49,050 nt of DNA from Clostridia bacterium. Its GTDB lineage: Bacteria > Bacillota_A > Clostridia > Oscillospirales > UBA929. The notes beneath the pieces are model-generated. The model did not search any database. It was not told the DNA's origin and saw nothing but the letters and a program-made list of their open reading frames with translations. Shown in pieces: positions 22,231 through 31,968 of the stretch. The stretch is from positions 1-49,050 of the forward strand of contig BNZR01000003.1 in NCBI GenBank assembly GCA_026001245.1, given 5' to 3'. Numbering within the stretch: position 1 is the first letter of the stretch; each line of letters begins with the position of its first letter. The translations under genes and the position numbers were made by a program.

Positions 22231-23492
22231 CCGCCTACGTCCGCACGTTCGGTTGCCAACAGAACGAGGCGGACTCGGAGCGCATAAAGGGACATCTGGC
22301 GGCACTGGGGTACGACTTTACGGAGGACCCAACAGTGGCGAACTTAGCGGTACTGAACACCTGCGCGGTACGCGAACACGCGGAAAGCCGCGCCTTCGGC
22401 CACTTGGGCGCCCTAAAACCATGGAAAATGGCAAAGCGAGGCCGCACCCTAATCTTCTGCGGCTGTATGGCGGCGGAGCAAGCAGTACGCGACAAAATGA
22501 AAAGCTCGTATCCATACGTAGACATAATCCTAACCCCCGACGAAATAGATTTGATCCCCGAAAAACTATCGTCCCCCAACTCTCCACTCTCCACTCTCAA
22601 CTCTCCACTGCGTACACCTCCGCCTAAAGCTTGGTTGAGCATCATGACGGGTTGCAACAACTTCTGCTCGTACTGCATAGTGCCGCATGTTCGCGGCAGA
22701 GAGAAAAGCAAGCCTGCCCATGAGCTTGTTTCGGAGTTTTCGGGGCTTGTTGAACAGGGCTACAAGGACATCACCTTACTCGGTCAAAACGTAAACTCGT
22801 ACCGCGACGGCGATACGGATTTTGTGGCGTTGCTGAAACAGCTTTGCGCCGTGAACGGCGACTACTGGGTTCGCTTTATGACCAGCCATCCCAAGGATTG
22901 CACCCCGGAGTTGTTGCAGTTTATGGCCGACCAGCCGCATATGGCGCGGCATTTGCACCTGCCAGTGCAAAGCGGCAGTGACCGCGTGCTTGGAGCCATG
23001 AACCGCGGCTACGGCAAGGAGCGGTACATGGGTCTGCTGGATTTGGCGCGGAAGCTTATGCCGGATTTGACCGTTACCAGCGACATTATAGTCGGCTTTC
23101 CCACCGAGAGCGAGAGCGAGTTTGTAAACACGATGGACTTGGTGGAACGGGCGGATTTTGACGCGCTGTTTACTTTCATATACTCGCGCCGCAGGGGAAC
23201 GCCCGCCGCCGACATGGAGGATTTGAGCCGCGAGGTCAAAAAAGAACGCATGGAGCGGTTGTTAGAACTGCAAAACGGCATATCGGCGGGCAAACATGCC
23301 GCGTTTAAGGGGCAAATCCTGCGCGTGCTGGTGGACGGCTACGAGCAGGACAACGACTATCCGCTGACGGCGCGAACCTCGGGCAATCGGCTTGTGCGAC
23401 TGACGGGCGGCGCGGATTGCGTGGGGAAATTTATCGACGCAGAGATTAGCGACTGCAACAGCTGGAATCTTTTTGGGAGGCTGAAAACCTAA
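22227..23492 (+). CDS. miaB: tRNA-2-methylthio-N6-isopentenyladenosine synthase
   Basis: MiaB is a radical-SAM methylthiotransferase that adds the 2-methylthio group to i6A37 of tRNA, after MiaA. The 421 residues have the N-terminal cluster cysteines (FGCQQNE, LNTCAVREH, FCGCMAAEQ), the radical-SAM motif CNNFCSYC, and a C-terminal TRAM domain. The GTG start overlaps the glgB stop. Between the two cluster domains a heptamer array (22577-22610) encodes PNSPLSTLNSPLRT in frame, an insertion in the linker that leaves all motifs intact. miaA lies downstream in the same run. Confidence 0.95.
   Translation: MTAYVRTFGCQQNEADSERIKGHLAALGYDFTEDPTVANLAVLNTCAVREHAESRAFGHLGALKPWKMAKRGRTLIFCGCMAAEQAVRDKMKSSYPYVDIILTPDEIDLIPEKLSSPNSPLSTLNSPLRTPPPKAWLSIMTGCNNFCSYCIVPHVRGREKSKPAHELVSEFSGLVEQGYKDITLLGQNVNSYRDGDTDFVALLKQLCAVNGDYWVRFMTSHPKDCTPELLQFMADQPHMARHLHLPVQSGSDRVLGAMNRGYGKERYMGLLDLARKLMPDLTVTSDIIVGFPTESESEFVNTMDLVERADFDALFTFIYSRRRGTPAADMEDLSREVKKERMERLLELQNGISAGKHAAFKGQILRVLVDGYEQDNDYPLTARTSGNRLVRLTGGADCVGKFIDAEISDCNSWNLFGRLKT
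22577..22610. repeat. Heptanucleotide array inside miaB
   Basis: CAACTCT, CCACTCT, CCACTCT, CAACTCT, then CCACTG. The reverse complement (GAGTTGA, GAGTGGA) belongs to the same family as the intergenic arrays at 13540-13824 and 15842. It stays in frame and codes for a Pro/Ser/Thr/Leu linker. Confidence 0.9.
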
Positions 23493-23493
23493 G

Positions 23494-25950
23494 ATGACCC
23501 CGATGATGAGACAATATTTTGACCAAAAGGCTAAAAACCCGGATTGCCTGCTGTTTTTTCGGTTGGGCGATTTTTATGAGATGTTCGCGGAGGACGCCAG
23601 GACGGCGGCGCGGGAGTTACAGCTTACGCTGACTACTCGCGACCACGCGCAGAAGGATGTTGACGCGCGTATCCCGATGTGCGGACTGCCGTATCACGCG
23701 GCCACGGGCTATATCGCCAAGCTTATCGAGCGGGGCTATAAGGTTGCCATCTGCGAGCAGATGGAGGACCCCGCCACAGCTAAGGGCTTGGTGGAGCGGG
23801 CGGTTACAAGGGTTATTACCCCCGGCACGGTTATAGACGAGATTATGCTGGACGAAAAGGCCAACAACTACGTGGCGGCCACCTGCGAATATGACGAGGC
23901 TATCGGCGTGTGCTTTGCGGACGCTTCCACAGGTGTTGCACAGACGGCCTGTTTCGAGGGCAAGGGGCGGCGCGAGAAGGCGCAGACCGCGCTGGACAGC
24001 TTCGCGCCCCGCGAGACAATCACCGCCGAGCCGAGCTTTGACCTTGACCACATCAGGCTAATTTTCGGCGACAAGCCCGCGAACTTGGTCGAGAGTATCC
24101 CCGCCGCGGCCTGTGCCGTCACGGCGGTTTTGCGCTATCTTGAGGATATGCAGAAAAGCCCCGTGCGCATGGGCTTGCTGACGATTTTTAACGACACGGA
24201 GCATGTTGAAATCGATGCGAGGGCGCAGAAAAACCTTGAGCTGTTCACCTCGCTGTCGGGCGACAAGAGTTTAAGTCTGTTGGGGGTATTGGATCGCACG
24301 TCAACGCCTATGGGGGCGCGGCTGTTGCGGTCGGATATCGCGTTGCCCCTGCGGGACGCGGTGAAGCTGGACAATCGCCTTATCGCGGTGGATACCTTGC
24401 TTAAAAACGCGGCGGCGCGGGACGAGTTGCGATTGATGCTGAAGCACTTTCCGGACTTAGAGCGCATGATACAGCGGGTTGTGTATTCCCGCACGAGCCA
24501 CCGCGAGCTATTGTCATTGGCCGAGGCCTGTGGCAGACTGCCGGGGATTCGCAAGCTGATGGAGGGGCTGGACGCGTCCGTGTTGCAGCTGCTTTACGCG
24601 TCTATCGACCCGTTGATTGACGAGGCCGCCCTGTGCCAAAACGCGCTGGACGCGGACAGCGTTATCCGCGACGGCTACCACCCGGAGATTGACCGACTGC
24701 GCGGCATAAAGAACAACTCGCTGGGCGTTGTGGCGCAGATGGAGACCGAGGAACGCGCAAAAACCGGGATAAAAACGCTTAAAATCGGCTACAACGGCGT
24801 GTTCGGGTACTTTTTGGAGGTTAGTAAGTCGTATCTGTCACTGGTGCCGGAGGAATGGCGGCGCCGCCAGACCCTGTCCAACTGCGAACGCTTTGTTACC
24901 GAGCCGTTGAAGCTGTTAGAGCGCGAGATTCTGTCCGCGCAGGACAAGCTGGACAGGCTGGAGCGCGAGCTGTTCGCCGAGGTGTGCGCCACGCTGGCGC
25001 GTGAGATCGGTCGTTTCCAGCGGACGGCGCGGGCGTTGGCGCGGCTGGACGTGCTGTTGTCGCTGGCCGAGGTCGCGGCGCGGAACCGCTACTGCCGCCC
25101 GGTTGTGGATATGTCGGACAGGCTGGAGCTTGTTGAAAGCCGCCATCCCGTTGTGGAAAACGCCCTGAAGGACGGGCTGTTTGTGCCGAACGACGTAAAA
25201 CTTAACGGCGCGAACCCCGTGATTATACTGACGGGGCCGAATATGGCGGGTAAGTCTACCTACATGCGGCAGGTGGCTGTTATCGCGGTGATGGCGCACA
25301 TCGGGTCGTTCGTCCCCGCTAAATCGGCGCGTATCGGGGTTTTGGACAAGATTTTTACGCGTATCGGAGCGCAGGACGATTTGTCGGGCGGGCGTTCCAC
25401 GTTTATGGTGGAGATGACGGAGGTAGCCGATATTCTAAAGCACGCCACAAAGCGCAGTCTGCTGATTTTGGACGAGATCGGGCGCGGTACGTCCACCTAT
25501 GACGGCATGGCCGTTGCGCGGGCGGTGCTGGAGCATACAGCCGCGAAGCTTGGCGCAAAGGCGTTGTTTGCCACGCATTATCATGAGCTTACGGCCTTAG
25601 AGGGCGTTCTTAAGGGCGTTAGAAGCTTTAACGTGGCGGTTAAAAAGCGGGGGCGCGAGATTGTTTTTTTGCGCAAGATAGTGCCGGGGGGCGCGGACGA
25701 CAGCTACGGCGTAGAGGTTGCGCGGCTTGCGGGATTGCCGGAGAGCGTTATCGACCGCGCCGCCGAGGTGTTGGAGGAATTAGAGTCCAACGCGCAGACG
25801 CTACAAGTCGGGGAGTCTGTGCGGGAGCCTATGCAGGTTAGCTTTGACGGCGGCGTTGTAGACATGTTGCGCAAGATAGACGTGAACACGCTTACCCCTA
25901 TCGAGGCTATGCAGAAGCTGTTCGAGTTGCAGAGGAGAGCGAATGGGTAA
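23494..25950 (+). CDS. mutS: DNA mismatch repair protein MutS
   Basis: MutS recognises mismatches and small loops and recruits MutL. The 818 residues have the N-terminal mismatch-binding domain with the Phe-x-Glu wedge in LGDFYEMF (about 26-33), the connector and lever domains, and the C-terminal ATPase: Walker A GPNMAGKST (about 580), Walker B LILDEIGRGTSTYDG and ATHYHEL. It is slightly shorter than the usual 850-870, with a short tail (MLRKIDVNTLTPIEAMQKLFELQRR core). mutL starts within its last codons. Confidence 0.97.
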   Translation: MTPMMRQYFDQKAKNPDCLLFFRLGDFYEMFAEDARTAARELQLTLTTRDHAQKDVDARIPMCGLPYHAATGYIAKLIERGYKVAICEQMEDPATAKGLVERAVTRVITPGTVIDEIMLDEKANNYVAATCEYDEAIGVCFADASTGVAQTACFEGKGRREKAQTALDSFAPRETITAEPSFDLDHIRLIFGDKPANLVESIPAAACAVTAVLRYLEDMQKSPVRMGLLTIFNDTEHVEIDARAQKNLELFTSLSGDKSLSLLGVLDRTSTPMGARLLRSDIALPLRDAVKLDNRLIAVDTLLKNAAARDELRLMLKHFPDLERMIQRVVYSRTSHRELLSLAEACGRLPGIRKLMEGLDASVLQLLYASIDPLIDEAALCQNALDADSVIRDGYHPEIDRLRGIKNNSLGVVAQMETEERAKTGIKTLKIGYNGVFGYFLEVSKSYLSLVPEEWRRRQTLSNCERFVTEPLKLLEREILSAQDKLDRLERELFAEVCATLAREIGRFQRTARALARLDVLLSLAEVAARNRYCRPVVDMSDRLELVESRHPVVENALKDGLFVPNDVKLNGANPVIILTGPNMAGKSTYMRQVAVIAVMAHIGSFVPAKSARIGVLDKIFTRIGAQDDLSGGRSTFMVEMTEVADILKHATKRSLLILDEIGRGTSTYDGMAVARAVLEHTAAKLGAKALFATHYHELTALEGVLKGVRSFNVAVKKRGREIVFLRKIVPGGADDSYGVEVARLAGLPESVIDRAAEVLEELESNAQTLQVGESVREPMQVSFDGGVVDMLRKIDVNTLTPIEAMQKLFELQRRANG

Positions 25951-27679
25951 GATACAAACACTGCCGCCGCTGGTATCTGATCTAATCGCGGCGGGCGAGG
26001 TGGTGGAGCGTCCCGCCGCCGCCGCTAAAGAATTGATTGAAAACGCCATAGACGCAGGCGCGACGATTGTAATCACAGAGATTGCGCGGGGCGGCACGGC
26101 GCTGTTGCGTGTCACCGACGACGGGGCGGGCATGTCGCCGGACGACGCGCAACGGGCGTTTTTGCGCCACGCCACAAGCAAGATACGCACCGCCGAGGAT
26201 CTACGCGCCATTAAGACGCTGGGGTTTCGCGGCGAGGCCTTGGCGGCCATCTCCGCCGTATCCCGCGTCACGCTTACCACACGCGAGGTTAGCGCTGAGA
26301 TGGGGACGGCGGTAGAGATAGAGGGCGGCACGGTTATCGACACACACGAGGCCGGTTGCCCCGCAGGGACGACCATAGTCATACGAGATTTGTTTTTCAA
26401 CACCCCCGCCCGGCAGAAGTTTTTGAAAAAGGACAACACCGAGGCCGCGCAGGTGCAGGGTGTTGTAGTTCGTGCCGCGCAGAGCAGGCCGGATATATCC
26501 TTTGTGTTTATCGCGGACGGGCGCGAGGTTCTGCGCACCCCCGGAAGCGGGGACTTGCTGGACTGTTTGCGCAATCTGTGGGGGCGGGACGCGGCGAAGA
26601 CCGTCATGAAGTTGTCGAGCGGGCGCGAGGGCTGTACGCTGTCGGGCTACGCGGGCAAGCCGGAGCTAACGCGGGGCAGTCGCAACCAACAGAACTTTTT
26701 TGTTAACGGCAGACCCATTCGGTCGGGGGCGTTGTCCACCGCGCTGGAGAACGCCTTTAAGCACAGCGTTACCGTGGGGCGGTACCCCGTGTGTTCGTTG
26801 CACGTGAAAATGCCGGAGGAATTGTATGACGTGAACGTACATCCCTCAAAGTTAGAGGTAAAATTCGTCTACGAGCGGACTATGTACGAGCTTGTATACG
26901 CGGCGGCGCGGGACGCGCTTATGGGCGATTTGCCCGCGCCGGAGTATGTCCCCGCCGCTTTGCCTGTCGCGCCGCCCAAGGCGGAACCGGCAGAGTATAA
27001 GCCTGCCGCGCAAACCGGCCCCGCGCCCGTGTCCTACGCGCAGACGCAGATGGGCGTTGTGGCCATGGAAAGCCCCAAGGAGGAAACCGCCCCGCGTATG
27101 AAAACCGCCGAAACGCCGCAGATTGCGGAGCCGTATCGCTACGTTGGCGAGGTGCTTGGCGGCTATTTGATTGTTGAACAGGGCGACGCGATACTGCTTA
27201 TCGACAAGCACGCCGCGCACGAGCGGTTTTTGTTCGACAGATTAAAGGCAAACGCGGGCGCGCCCATGGAGCAGACGCTTATAACCCCGGTAATAGTCAA
27301 GCTGGCCGCCGAGGATTGCGATATTTTGGGCGAAAACGAGGAGCTGTTGCACAGCTTCGGGCTGTCGGTTGACTTGTTCGGAGCGAACAGCCTGGCGGTG
27401 CGGTCACTGCCGGACGGGGTGGCGGCGGACGACGCGGCGGCGCTTTTGTCCGAGCTTGCGGAGCGTTTGCGGTCGAGCCGTGCCGACGACAGGCGCGACG
27501 CGGTTTTGCAGGGCGTGGCCTGTAAGGCGGCGGTTAAGGTTGGCAGAAGATTTTCCGCCGAAGAGGCGTTGCAGGTTGTGCGGTGGGTTATGGAGGACGG
27601 CATACGCAATTGCCCGCACGGCCGCCCCGTGGCGGTGAAACTGCCGCTATCCGAGATCGCGCGGCGGTTTTTGCGATGA
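25943..27679 (+). CDS. mutL: DNA mismatch repair protein MutL
   Basis: MutL links MutS to downstream repair. The N-terminal GHKL ATPase has ELIENAIDAGAT, VTDDGAGMS, RHATSKI and GFRGEAL. A Pro/Ala-rich linker (about 330-385) leads to the C-terminal dimerisation and endonuclease domain: DKHAAHERFLFD (the DQHAxxExxxxE site, with Asp in place of the last Glu), ACKAAVK, CPHGRPVAV and a final FLR. So it is probably the nicking type found in bacteria without MutH. At 578 residues it is short because of the linker. It overlaps mutS by eight bases and miaA by four. Confidence 0.96.
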   Translation: MGKIQTLPPLVSDLIAAGEVVERPAAAAKELIENAIDAGATIVITEIARGGTALLRVTDDGAGMSPDDAQRAFLRHATSKIRTAEDLRAIKTLGFRGEALAAISAVSRVTLTTREVSAEMGTAVEIEGGTVIDTHEAGCPAGTTIVIRDLFFNTPARQKFLKKDNTEAAQVQGVVVRAAQSRPDISFVFIADGREVLRTPGSGDLLDCLRNLWGRDAAKTVMKLSSGREGCTLSGYAGKPELTRGSRNQQNFFVNGRPIRSGALSTALENAFKHSVTVGRYPVCSLHVKMPEELYDVNVHPSKLEVKFVYERTMYELVYAAARDALMGDLPAPEYVPAALPVAPPKAEPAEYKPAAQTGPAPVSYAQTQMGVVAMESPKEETAPRMKTAETPQIAEPYRYVGEVLGGYLIVEQGDAILLIDKHAAHERFLFDRLKANAGAPMEQTLITPVIVKLAAEDCDILGENEELLHSFGLSVDLFGANSLAVRSLPDGVAADDAAALLSELAERLRSSRADDRRDAVLQGVACKAAVKVGRRFSAEEALQVVRWVMEDGIRNCPHGRPVAVKLPLSEIARRFLR

Positions 27680-28533
27680 GCAAAATCCTATGCGTGGCGG
27701 GCCCCACGGCCTCGGGCAAGACCGATTTGGCGATAGAGCTGGCACTGTCGCTGGGCGGCGAGGTGGTTAGCTGTGACTCCATGCAGGTGTATCGCGGCAT
27801 GGACATCGGCACGGCCAAGCCGACCATGGACGAGCGGCGCGGGGTTGCGCACCACTTGTTGGACGTGGCCGACCCGTGGGAGCTGTACTCGGTTGCCAGA
27901 TACGTGCAGGACGCGGGGGATTGTATCGCCGACATTATCCGTCGGGGCAAGCTGCCTATAGTCTGCGGCGGGACGGGCATGTACTTGGACGCGCTGATTT
28001 ACGGTCTGCACGGCGCGGGCGGGGACGAGGCTATCCGCGCCGCGCTGGAGCTTCAAGACGCAGGGGAGCTTCACACGGAGCTAAAAACTGTAGACCCGGC
28101 AAGTGCTATGCGTATCGACCCCAATGACAAGCGCAGGATTATCCGCGCCTTGGAGGTGTATCGGGCGACAGGGGTTACGATTACGGAACACCACCGCAAA
28201 TCACGCGAGAACCCTGTGTATAACGCGTGCGTTATCGGCATACGATGGGAACGCGCCGCGCTGTACGCCCGCATAGATACCCGCGTGGACAGCATGATAG
28301 CGGCGGGGCTGTTTGAGGAGGCGCGGCGGCTGAAGGGCATGAACCCCTGCCGAACCTGTCTGCAAGCGGTGGGGTACAAGGAGGACGGCGCGGCGGCGAT
28401 TAAACAGGCCACGCGCAACTTGGCCAAGCGGCAAATGACGTGGTTTAACGCCAAATCGTACGTGCAATGGGCGGACGCGCCGAATATTTTTGAGCTTGCG
28501 ACACAAATCGTGAAGAAATGCGGTTTACAGTAA
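27676..28533 (+). CDS. miaA: tRNA dimethylallyltransferase
   Basis: MiaA transfers the isopentenyl group to A37 of tRNAs reading UNN codons, giving the substrate of MiaB. The 285 residues have the P-loop AGPTASGKTDLA, the SCDSMQVYRGMDIGTAKPT segment, GGTGMYLDALIYG, and the C-terminal QAVGYKE and RQMTWF motifs. It is slightly shorter than the usual 300-310 residues, the insert between the domains being reduced. The ATG at 27676 overlaps the mutL stop (ATGA). Confidence 0.95.
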   Translation: MSKILCVAGPTASGKTDLAIELALSLGGEVVSCDSMQVYRGMDIGTAKPTMDERRGVAHHLLDVADPWELYSVARYVQDAGDCIADIIRRGKLPIVCGGTGMYLDALIYGLHGAGGDEAIRAALELQDAGELHTELKTVDPASAMRIDPNDKRRIIRALEVYRATGVTITEHHRKSRENPVYNACVIGIRWERAALYARIDTRVDSMIAAGLFEEARRLKGMNPCRTCLQAVGYKEDGAAAIKQATRNLAKRQMTWFNAKSYVQWADAPNIFELATQIVKKCGLQ

Positions 28534-28552
28534 GTTAGAATTATGATAAACT
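28524..28552 (+). promoter_or_regulatory. Sigma-A promoter for hfq
   Basis: TTTACA (28524-28529), 17 bases, TAAACT (28547-28552), starting in the last codons of miaA. AGAAGG precedes the hfq ATG. Confidence 0.7.
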
Positions 28553-28577
28553 AAAAATACAGAGAGAAGGTAATACT

Positions 28578-28811
28578 ATGGCTAAACCGACAGGCGGCTA
28601 TCAGGATATTTTCCTGAACCACGCCCGCAAGGAGCGCATACTTGTAACCATGTTCCTGATAAACGGCTTTCAGATCAAGGGAACGGTGCGCGGGTTTGAC
28701 AACTTTACGGTGGTGATGGAATCCGAGGGCAGACAGCAGATGATTTACAAGCACGCGATCTCTACAATCGTACCGTCGCGGCCTATCCCGCTGGAATTCG
28801 ACGCGGAATGA
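28578..28811 (+). CDS. hfq: RNA chaperone Hfq
   Basis: Hfq forms a hexameric Sm-like ring that binds small RNAs and A/U-rich mRNA. The 77 residues cover both Sm motifs: [27 protein letters not shown] and the second motif [14 protein letters not shown], with the uridine-pocket YKHA. The order miaA-hfq is conserved across many bacteria. The stop overlaps the next gene by four bases. Confidence 0.96.
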   Translation: MAKPTGGYQDIFLNHARKERILVTMFLINGFQIKGTVRGFDNFTVVMESEGRQQMIYKHAISTIVPSRPIPLEFDAE

Positions 28812-30031
28812 AACGCAGGCGCGGGGAGCGGCTGTTTCGGTGGATAACCATCGTCCCGGTGCTGTTTTTGGTTGGGTATGTGGCCGCCAACGCCGCCGAG
28901 CTGTTTCGGGACGAGCTTAAAACCGTAAGCGCGGTGGAGATTACAATCGAAGACGCGATCCCCGCCGACGTGTTTTTTGTGCGCGACGAGTACCTGCTTA
29001 GCTATGACGCGCCGGGCGTTATCGCCCCCGTGCCGGACGGAACGCGTGTGGCCAAGGGCAATATTGTGGCGCGGGTGTACGAGAATTACTCGGCGCTTTC
29101 GGGTAGCTACGCCCGGCGGGAGCTTACGCGGCGCGTGACAGAGATGGAGGCCGCCCAAACGCAAAGCGCCAGCGGCATGGATATTATCCACACCGACGCC
29201 GGGATTTTTAAACAGCTTGCCGCAATGCTGGACGCACGCGACCGCCGCCGCATGGAGGACTATGACGAGGCCGGCTTAAACTTTAAAGCGTCGGTGTTCC
29301 GGCGCGAGTTTACATACGGCGAGGGCGGGGACTTAAACGACGCGCTGGTGGGTGCCAGAGGGCAATTGGCAACGCTGTCCGCAACGGTTTCAACGGAGCT
29401 GGCAACTATAAAGGCCCCGGCGGCGGGGCTGTTTATATCCGAGGTGGACGGCTTTGAGGAACAGCTTACTGTGGACTCGTTAGAAAACCTGACCGTTCAG
29501 GAATTGTTGGGGCTACAGCGGGACGCTACGGCGGCGGCGGGCAACTACGGCAAGCTGTCGCTGGGGTACACCTGGTACGCCGCCGCGATACTGCCGGAAA
29601 GCGCGGAGATCACAGGGTCAAAGCTAACCCTGCGCTTCGCGGACAGCGCGGAGAGCGTTATGACGTTTAACGTGGAGCGCGTAGGCGAGCCGCAGGACGG
29701 CAAAAAGCTGGCGATACTGTCCACGACCTACGGGCTGGAGGACTTTGCGGGCTTGCGCCGTCTGCCGGCCGACAATGTTACCAATACCTACACGGGCTTG
29801 CGCGTACCCAAGGTGGCCGTTAAGCAGGACCCGCGGACGCTGAAATACGGCGTGTACTGCGTGGTGGGGACGCAGGCGGTGTTCAAGCCCATTGAGATTA
29901 TCGGCGAGCGGGACAATTTTTATCTGGCGGCGTTTAATCCCGAAAAAGCGGGCGTGAACGAGCTACTGCCGGGGGACGTTATGCTGACCAGCGGAAAGAA
30001 TCTGTACGACGGGAAGGTGATTGCCAAATGA
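28808..30031 (+). CDS. HlyD-like membrane-anchored protein
   Basis: The 407 residues begin with a basic stretch and one transmembrane helix (about 11-30). A biotinyl-lipoyl-like half-domain follows ([28 protein letters not shown]), then a helical region, a second lipoyl half ([21 protein letters not shown]) and a beta-rich C-terminus. That is the architecture of membrane-fusion (HlyD-type) proteins. No transporter gene is adjacent; instead it is translationally coupled to hfq before it and to yggS, sepF and divIVA after it. A role at the cell envelope or division site is inference from position. Confidence 0.75.
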   Translation: MKRRRGERLFRWITIVPVLFLVGYVAANAAELFRDELKTVSAVEITIEDAIPADVFFVRDEYLLSYDAPGVIAPVPDGTRVAKGNIVARVYENYSALSGSYARRELTRRVTEMEAAQTQSASGMDIIHTDAGIFKQLAAMLDARDRRRMEDYDEAGLNFKASVFRREFTYGEGGDLNDALVGARGQLATLSATVSTELATIKAPAAGLFISEVDGFEEQLTVDSLENLTVQELLGLQRDATAAAGNYGKLSLGYTWYAAAILPESAEITGSKLTLRFADSAESVMTFNVERVGEPQDGKKLAILSTTYGLEDFAGLRRLPADNVTNTYTGLRVPKVAVKQDPRTLKYGVYCVVGTQAVFKPIEIIGERDNFYLAAFNPEKAGVNELLPGDVMLTSGKNLYDGKVIAK

Positions 30032-30714
30032 GTATCGCCGAAAATTTGGCGCGGATAAACCGGCGAATCGCCACAGTGGCCGACCCCGCCGGGATTACGC
30101 TGGTGGCCGCTTCTAAAACCAACAGCGCGGATAAAATCCGCGAGGCTATCGGCGCGGGGGTGCGCGTGTTCGGCGAGAACCGCGTGCAGGAGATGGTCGA
30201 AAAGACAGAGCAACATGCATATGACGGCGCGGAGCTGCATTTTATCGGGCATTTGCAAAGCAATAAGGTCAAGCAGGTTGTGGGGCGCGTAGGGCTTATA
30301 CAATCCGTGGGGTCTTTGAAGCTGGCGGAGCTTATTGACGGCAGAGCTAGGGAATTAGGTATCGTTCAAAGGGTTTTGGCGGAGATAAACGTGGGGAATG
30401 AGGACGCTAAGACAGGTTTTTCTGTAGAATTTTTCGATAAAAATTTATACAATTTGACGAAACTACCCAACATATCGTTATGCGGCTTGATGACAATACC
30501 ACCGGTTGTAGACGACCCCCAAGAGGCCGCGTATTACTTTGAAAAGGTTGCGAAAATTGCTATTGACATAAGTCCCGAATTATGCGACAATGGTAGACAG
30601 GCTATCCTATCAATGGGTATGAGCGCGGATTTAGAGGTTGCTATAGCGGCCGGCGCGAATATGATAAGGGTTGGGGCGGCACTATTTGGAACGAGAGAAA
30701 GGGCGGGAGATTGA
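30028..30714 (+). CDS. yggS: PLP homeostasis protein YggS/YlmE
   Basis: This single-domain TIM-barrel protein binds pyridoxal phosphate and keeps cofactor pools balanced; no catalytic activity is established. The 228 residues contain the cofactor Lys in LVAASKTNSADKI, FGENRVQEMVEK, HFIGHLQSNKVKQVV and the phosphate-binding SMGMSADLEVAIAAGANMIRVG. It overlaps the upstream gene by four bases and precedes sepF by three, the same arrangement as ylmE-ylmF in other Firmicutes. The middle part is AT-richer than its neighbours. Confidence 0.94.
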   Translation: MSIAENLARINRRIATVADPAGITLVAASKTNSADKIREAIGAGVRVFGENRVQEMVEKTEQHAYDGAELHFIGHLQSNKVKQVVGRVGLIQSVGSLKLAELIDGRARELGIVQRVLAEINVGNEDAKTGFSVEFFDKNLYNLTKLPNISLCGLMTIPPVVDDPQEAAYYFEKVAKIAIDISPELCDNGRQAILSMGMSADLEVAIAAGANMIRVGAALFGTRERAGD

Positions 30715-30717
30715 AAA

Positions 30718-31191
30718 ATGGGCTTTGCAGAGGGTTTTAAAAAAGTGGCGGACATGTTTGCCCCGATTAGGTCGGACTACGAGCCGGCACCGGAGCCGAT
30801 TCCTATCAGAGCGGGGATGGGAGACGAGGACAGAACTACCGCGCCCGCGATCGCTAAGGATAAGGCCGTGTCAAACGCGAAGGTGGTTAATATTCACACA
30901 ACCACGCAGTTGCGGGTTGTGGTGATCAAACCCACCGACTTTGAGACCTCCGCGCTGGAGATAGCGGACTTGTTGCGCTCGAAGCACACGGTGGTTATGA
31001 ACCTGGAGCTGGCCAACAAGACCACCTCTAATCGCTTGACCGACTTTTTGGGCGGCGTGGCCTACGCGCTGGACGGAAAGATGGAAAAGATCGCAACCTA
31101 TACCTACATAATAACGCCATATAATGTAGAGATTATGCTTCACGAATTGCTGGACAATCTGGACAACAACGGGATGTTCTATAACAGCTAG
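30718..31191 (+). CDS. sepF: Cell division protein SepF
   Basis: SepF bundles FtsZ filaments and anchors them to the membrane at the septum. The 157 residues begin with the amphipathic membrane helix (MGFAEGFKKVADMFAP). A flexible linker follows, then the SepF fold from about residue 62 (LRVVVIKPTDFETSALEIADLL, VVMNLE, RLTDFLGGVAYAL, YIITPYNVEI). The ylmG and ylmH genes often found between sepF and divIVA are absent. Confidence 0.95.
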   Translation: MGFAEGFKKVADMFAPIRSDYEPAPEPIPIRAGMGDEDRTTAPAIAKDKAVSNAKVVNIHTTTQLRVVVIKPTDFETSALEIADLLRSKHTVVMNLELANKTTSNRLTDFLGGVAYALDGKMEKIATYTYIITPYNVEIMLHELLDNLDNNGMFYNS

Positions 31192-31224
31192 CAGAGGGAA
31201 TAAATACCGGAGGGGAGGTGGATT

Positions 31225-31968
31225 ATGCTTACACCGCAGGAGATTAACGACAAGCGTTTTGAAAAGGCTATGTTCACGGGCTACGCCATGGCGGACGTGG
31301 ACGAGTTTTTGGAACGCTTAACCGAGGACTACACCAGCCTGTACAAGGAAAACGCCATACTTAAAAGCAAGATGAAGGTGCTGGCCGAGACCGTTGAGGA
31401 ACACCGCAGTGTGGCCGACGAAATGCGCAAGGTACTGCGCGGGGCGCAGCTAGAGGCCGAGAAAACGGTCAAGACAGCGCAGGACGACGCGGTTAAGCTT
31501 ATCGAGACGGCTAAAAGCGAGGCGCAGAACTACGGCGTGCGCCTGACGCACGAGATGCAGATTGAAAACGCAAGGCTGGAGAAAGCCAAGCGGGACACCG
31601 TAAAATTTGTAAACCAAATGCGGGCCGTGTATCAAGAGCAGATAAAAAGCTATCAAGGCCAAATGGCGCGGCTTAGCATGATACCCGAATTGCCCGTGCC
31701 GGAGATTGCGCGGCAGGAGGAGCTTACCTCGCGCGCGGAGGACATAGACGCATCCGTGCTGGCCGCGATACAAGACACGATGGCACCCGCGCCGGAAGCC
31801 CGGGAAATAGACGTGTCCGGCGGAAGCGGGACAATCTCGTTCCCCGCGATAAACGACGACGATAACGACCCAAGACCGCATGACGATTTCAGCACAACGG
31901 ATTTGGGGGAACGCTTCGGGAATCAAGCCACAAGGTTTGGCGAAAAAAAAGTTAAAGAGAGCGCTTAA
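31225..31968 (+). CDS. divIVA: Septum-site protein DivIVA
   Basis: DivIVA senses curved membrane at poles and septa and scaffolds division and wall-growth proteins. The 247 residues begin LTPQEINDKRFEKAMFTGYAMADVDEFLERL, the lipid-binding N-terminal domain, and continue with a long coiled coil (about 30-155). The C-terminal 90 residues are acidic and probably disordered. GGGGAGG precedes the ATG. The stop codon lies in the loop of the operon terminator. Confidence 0.95.
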   Translation: MLTPQEINDKRFEKAMFTGYAMADVDEFLERLTEDYTSLYKENAILKSKMKVLAETVEEHRSVADEMRKVLRGAQLEAEKTVKTAQDDAVKLIETAKSEAQNYGVRLTHEMQIENARLEKAKRDTVKFVNQMRAVYQEQIKSYQGQMARLSMIPELPVPEIARQEELTSRAEDIDASVLAAIQDTMAPAPEAREIDVSGGSGTISFPAINDDDNDPRPHDDFSTTDLGERFGNQATRFGEKKVKESA

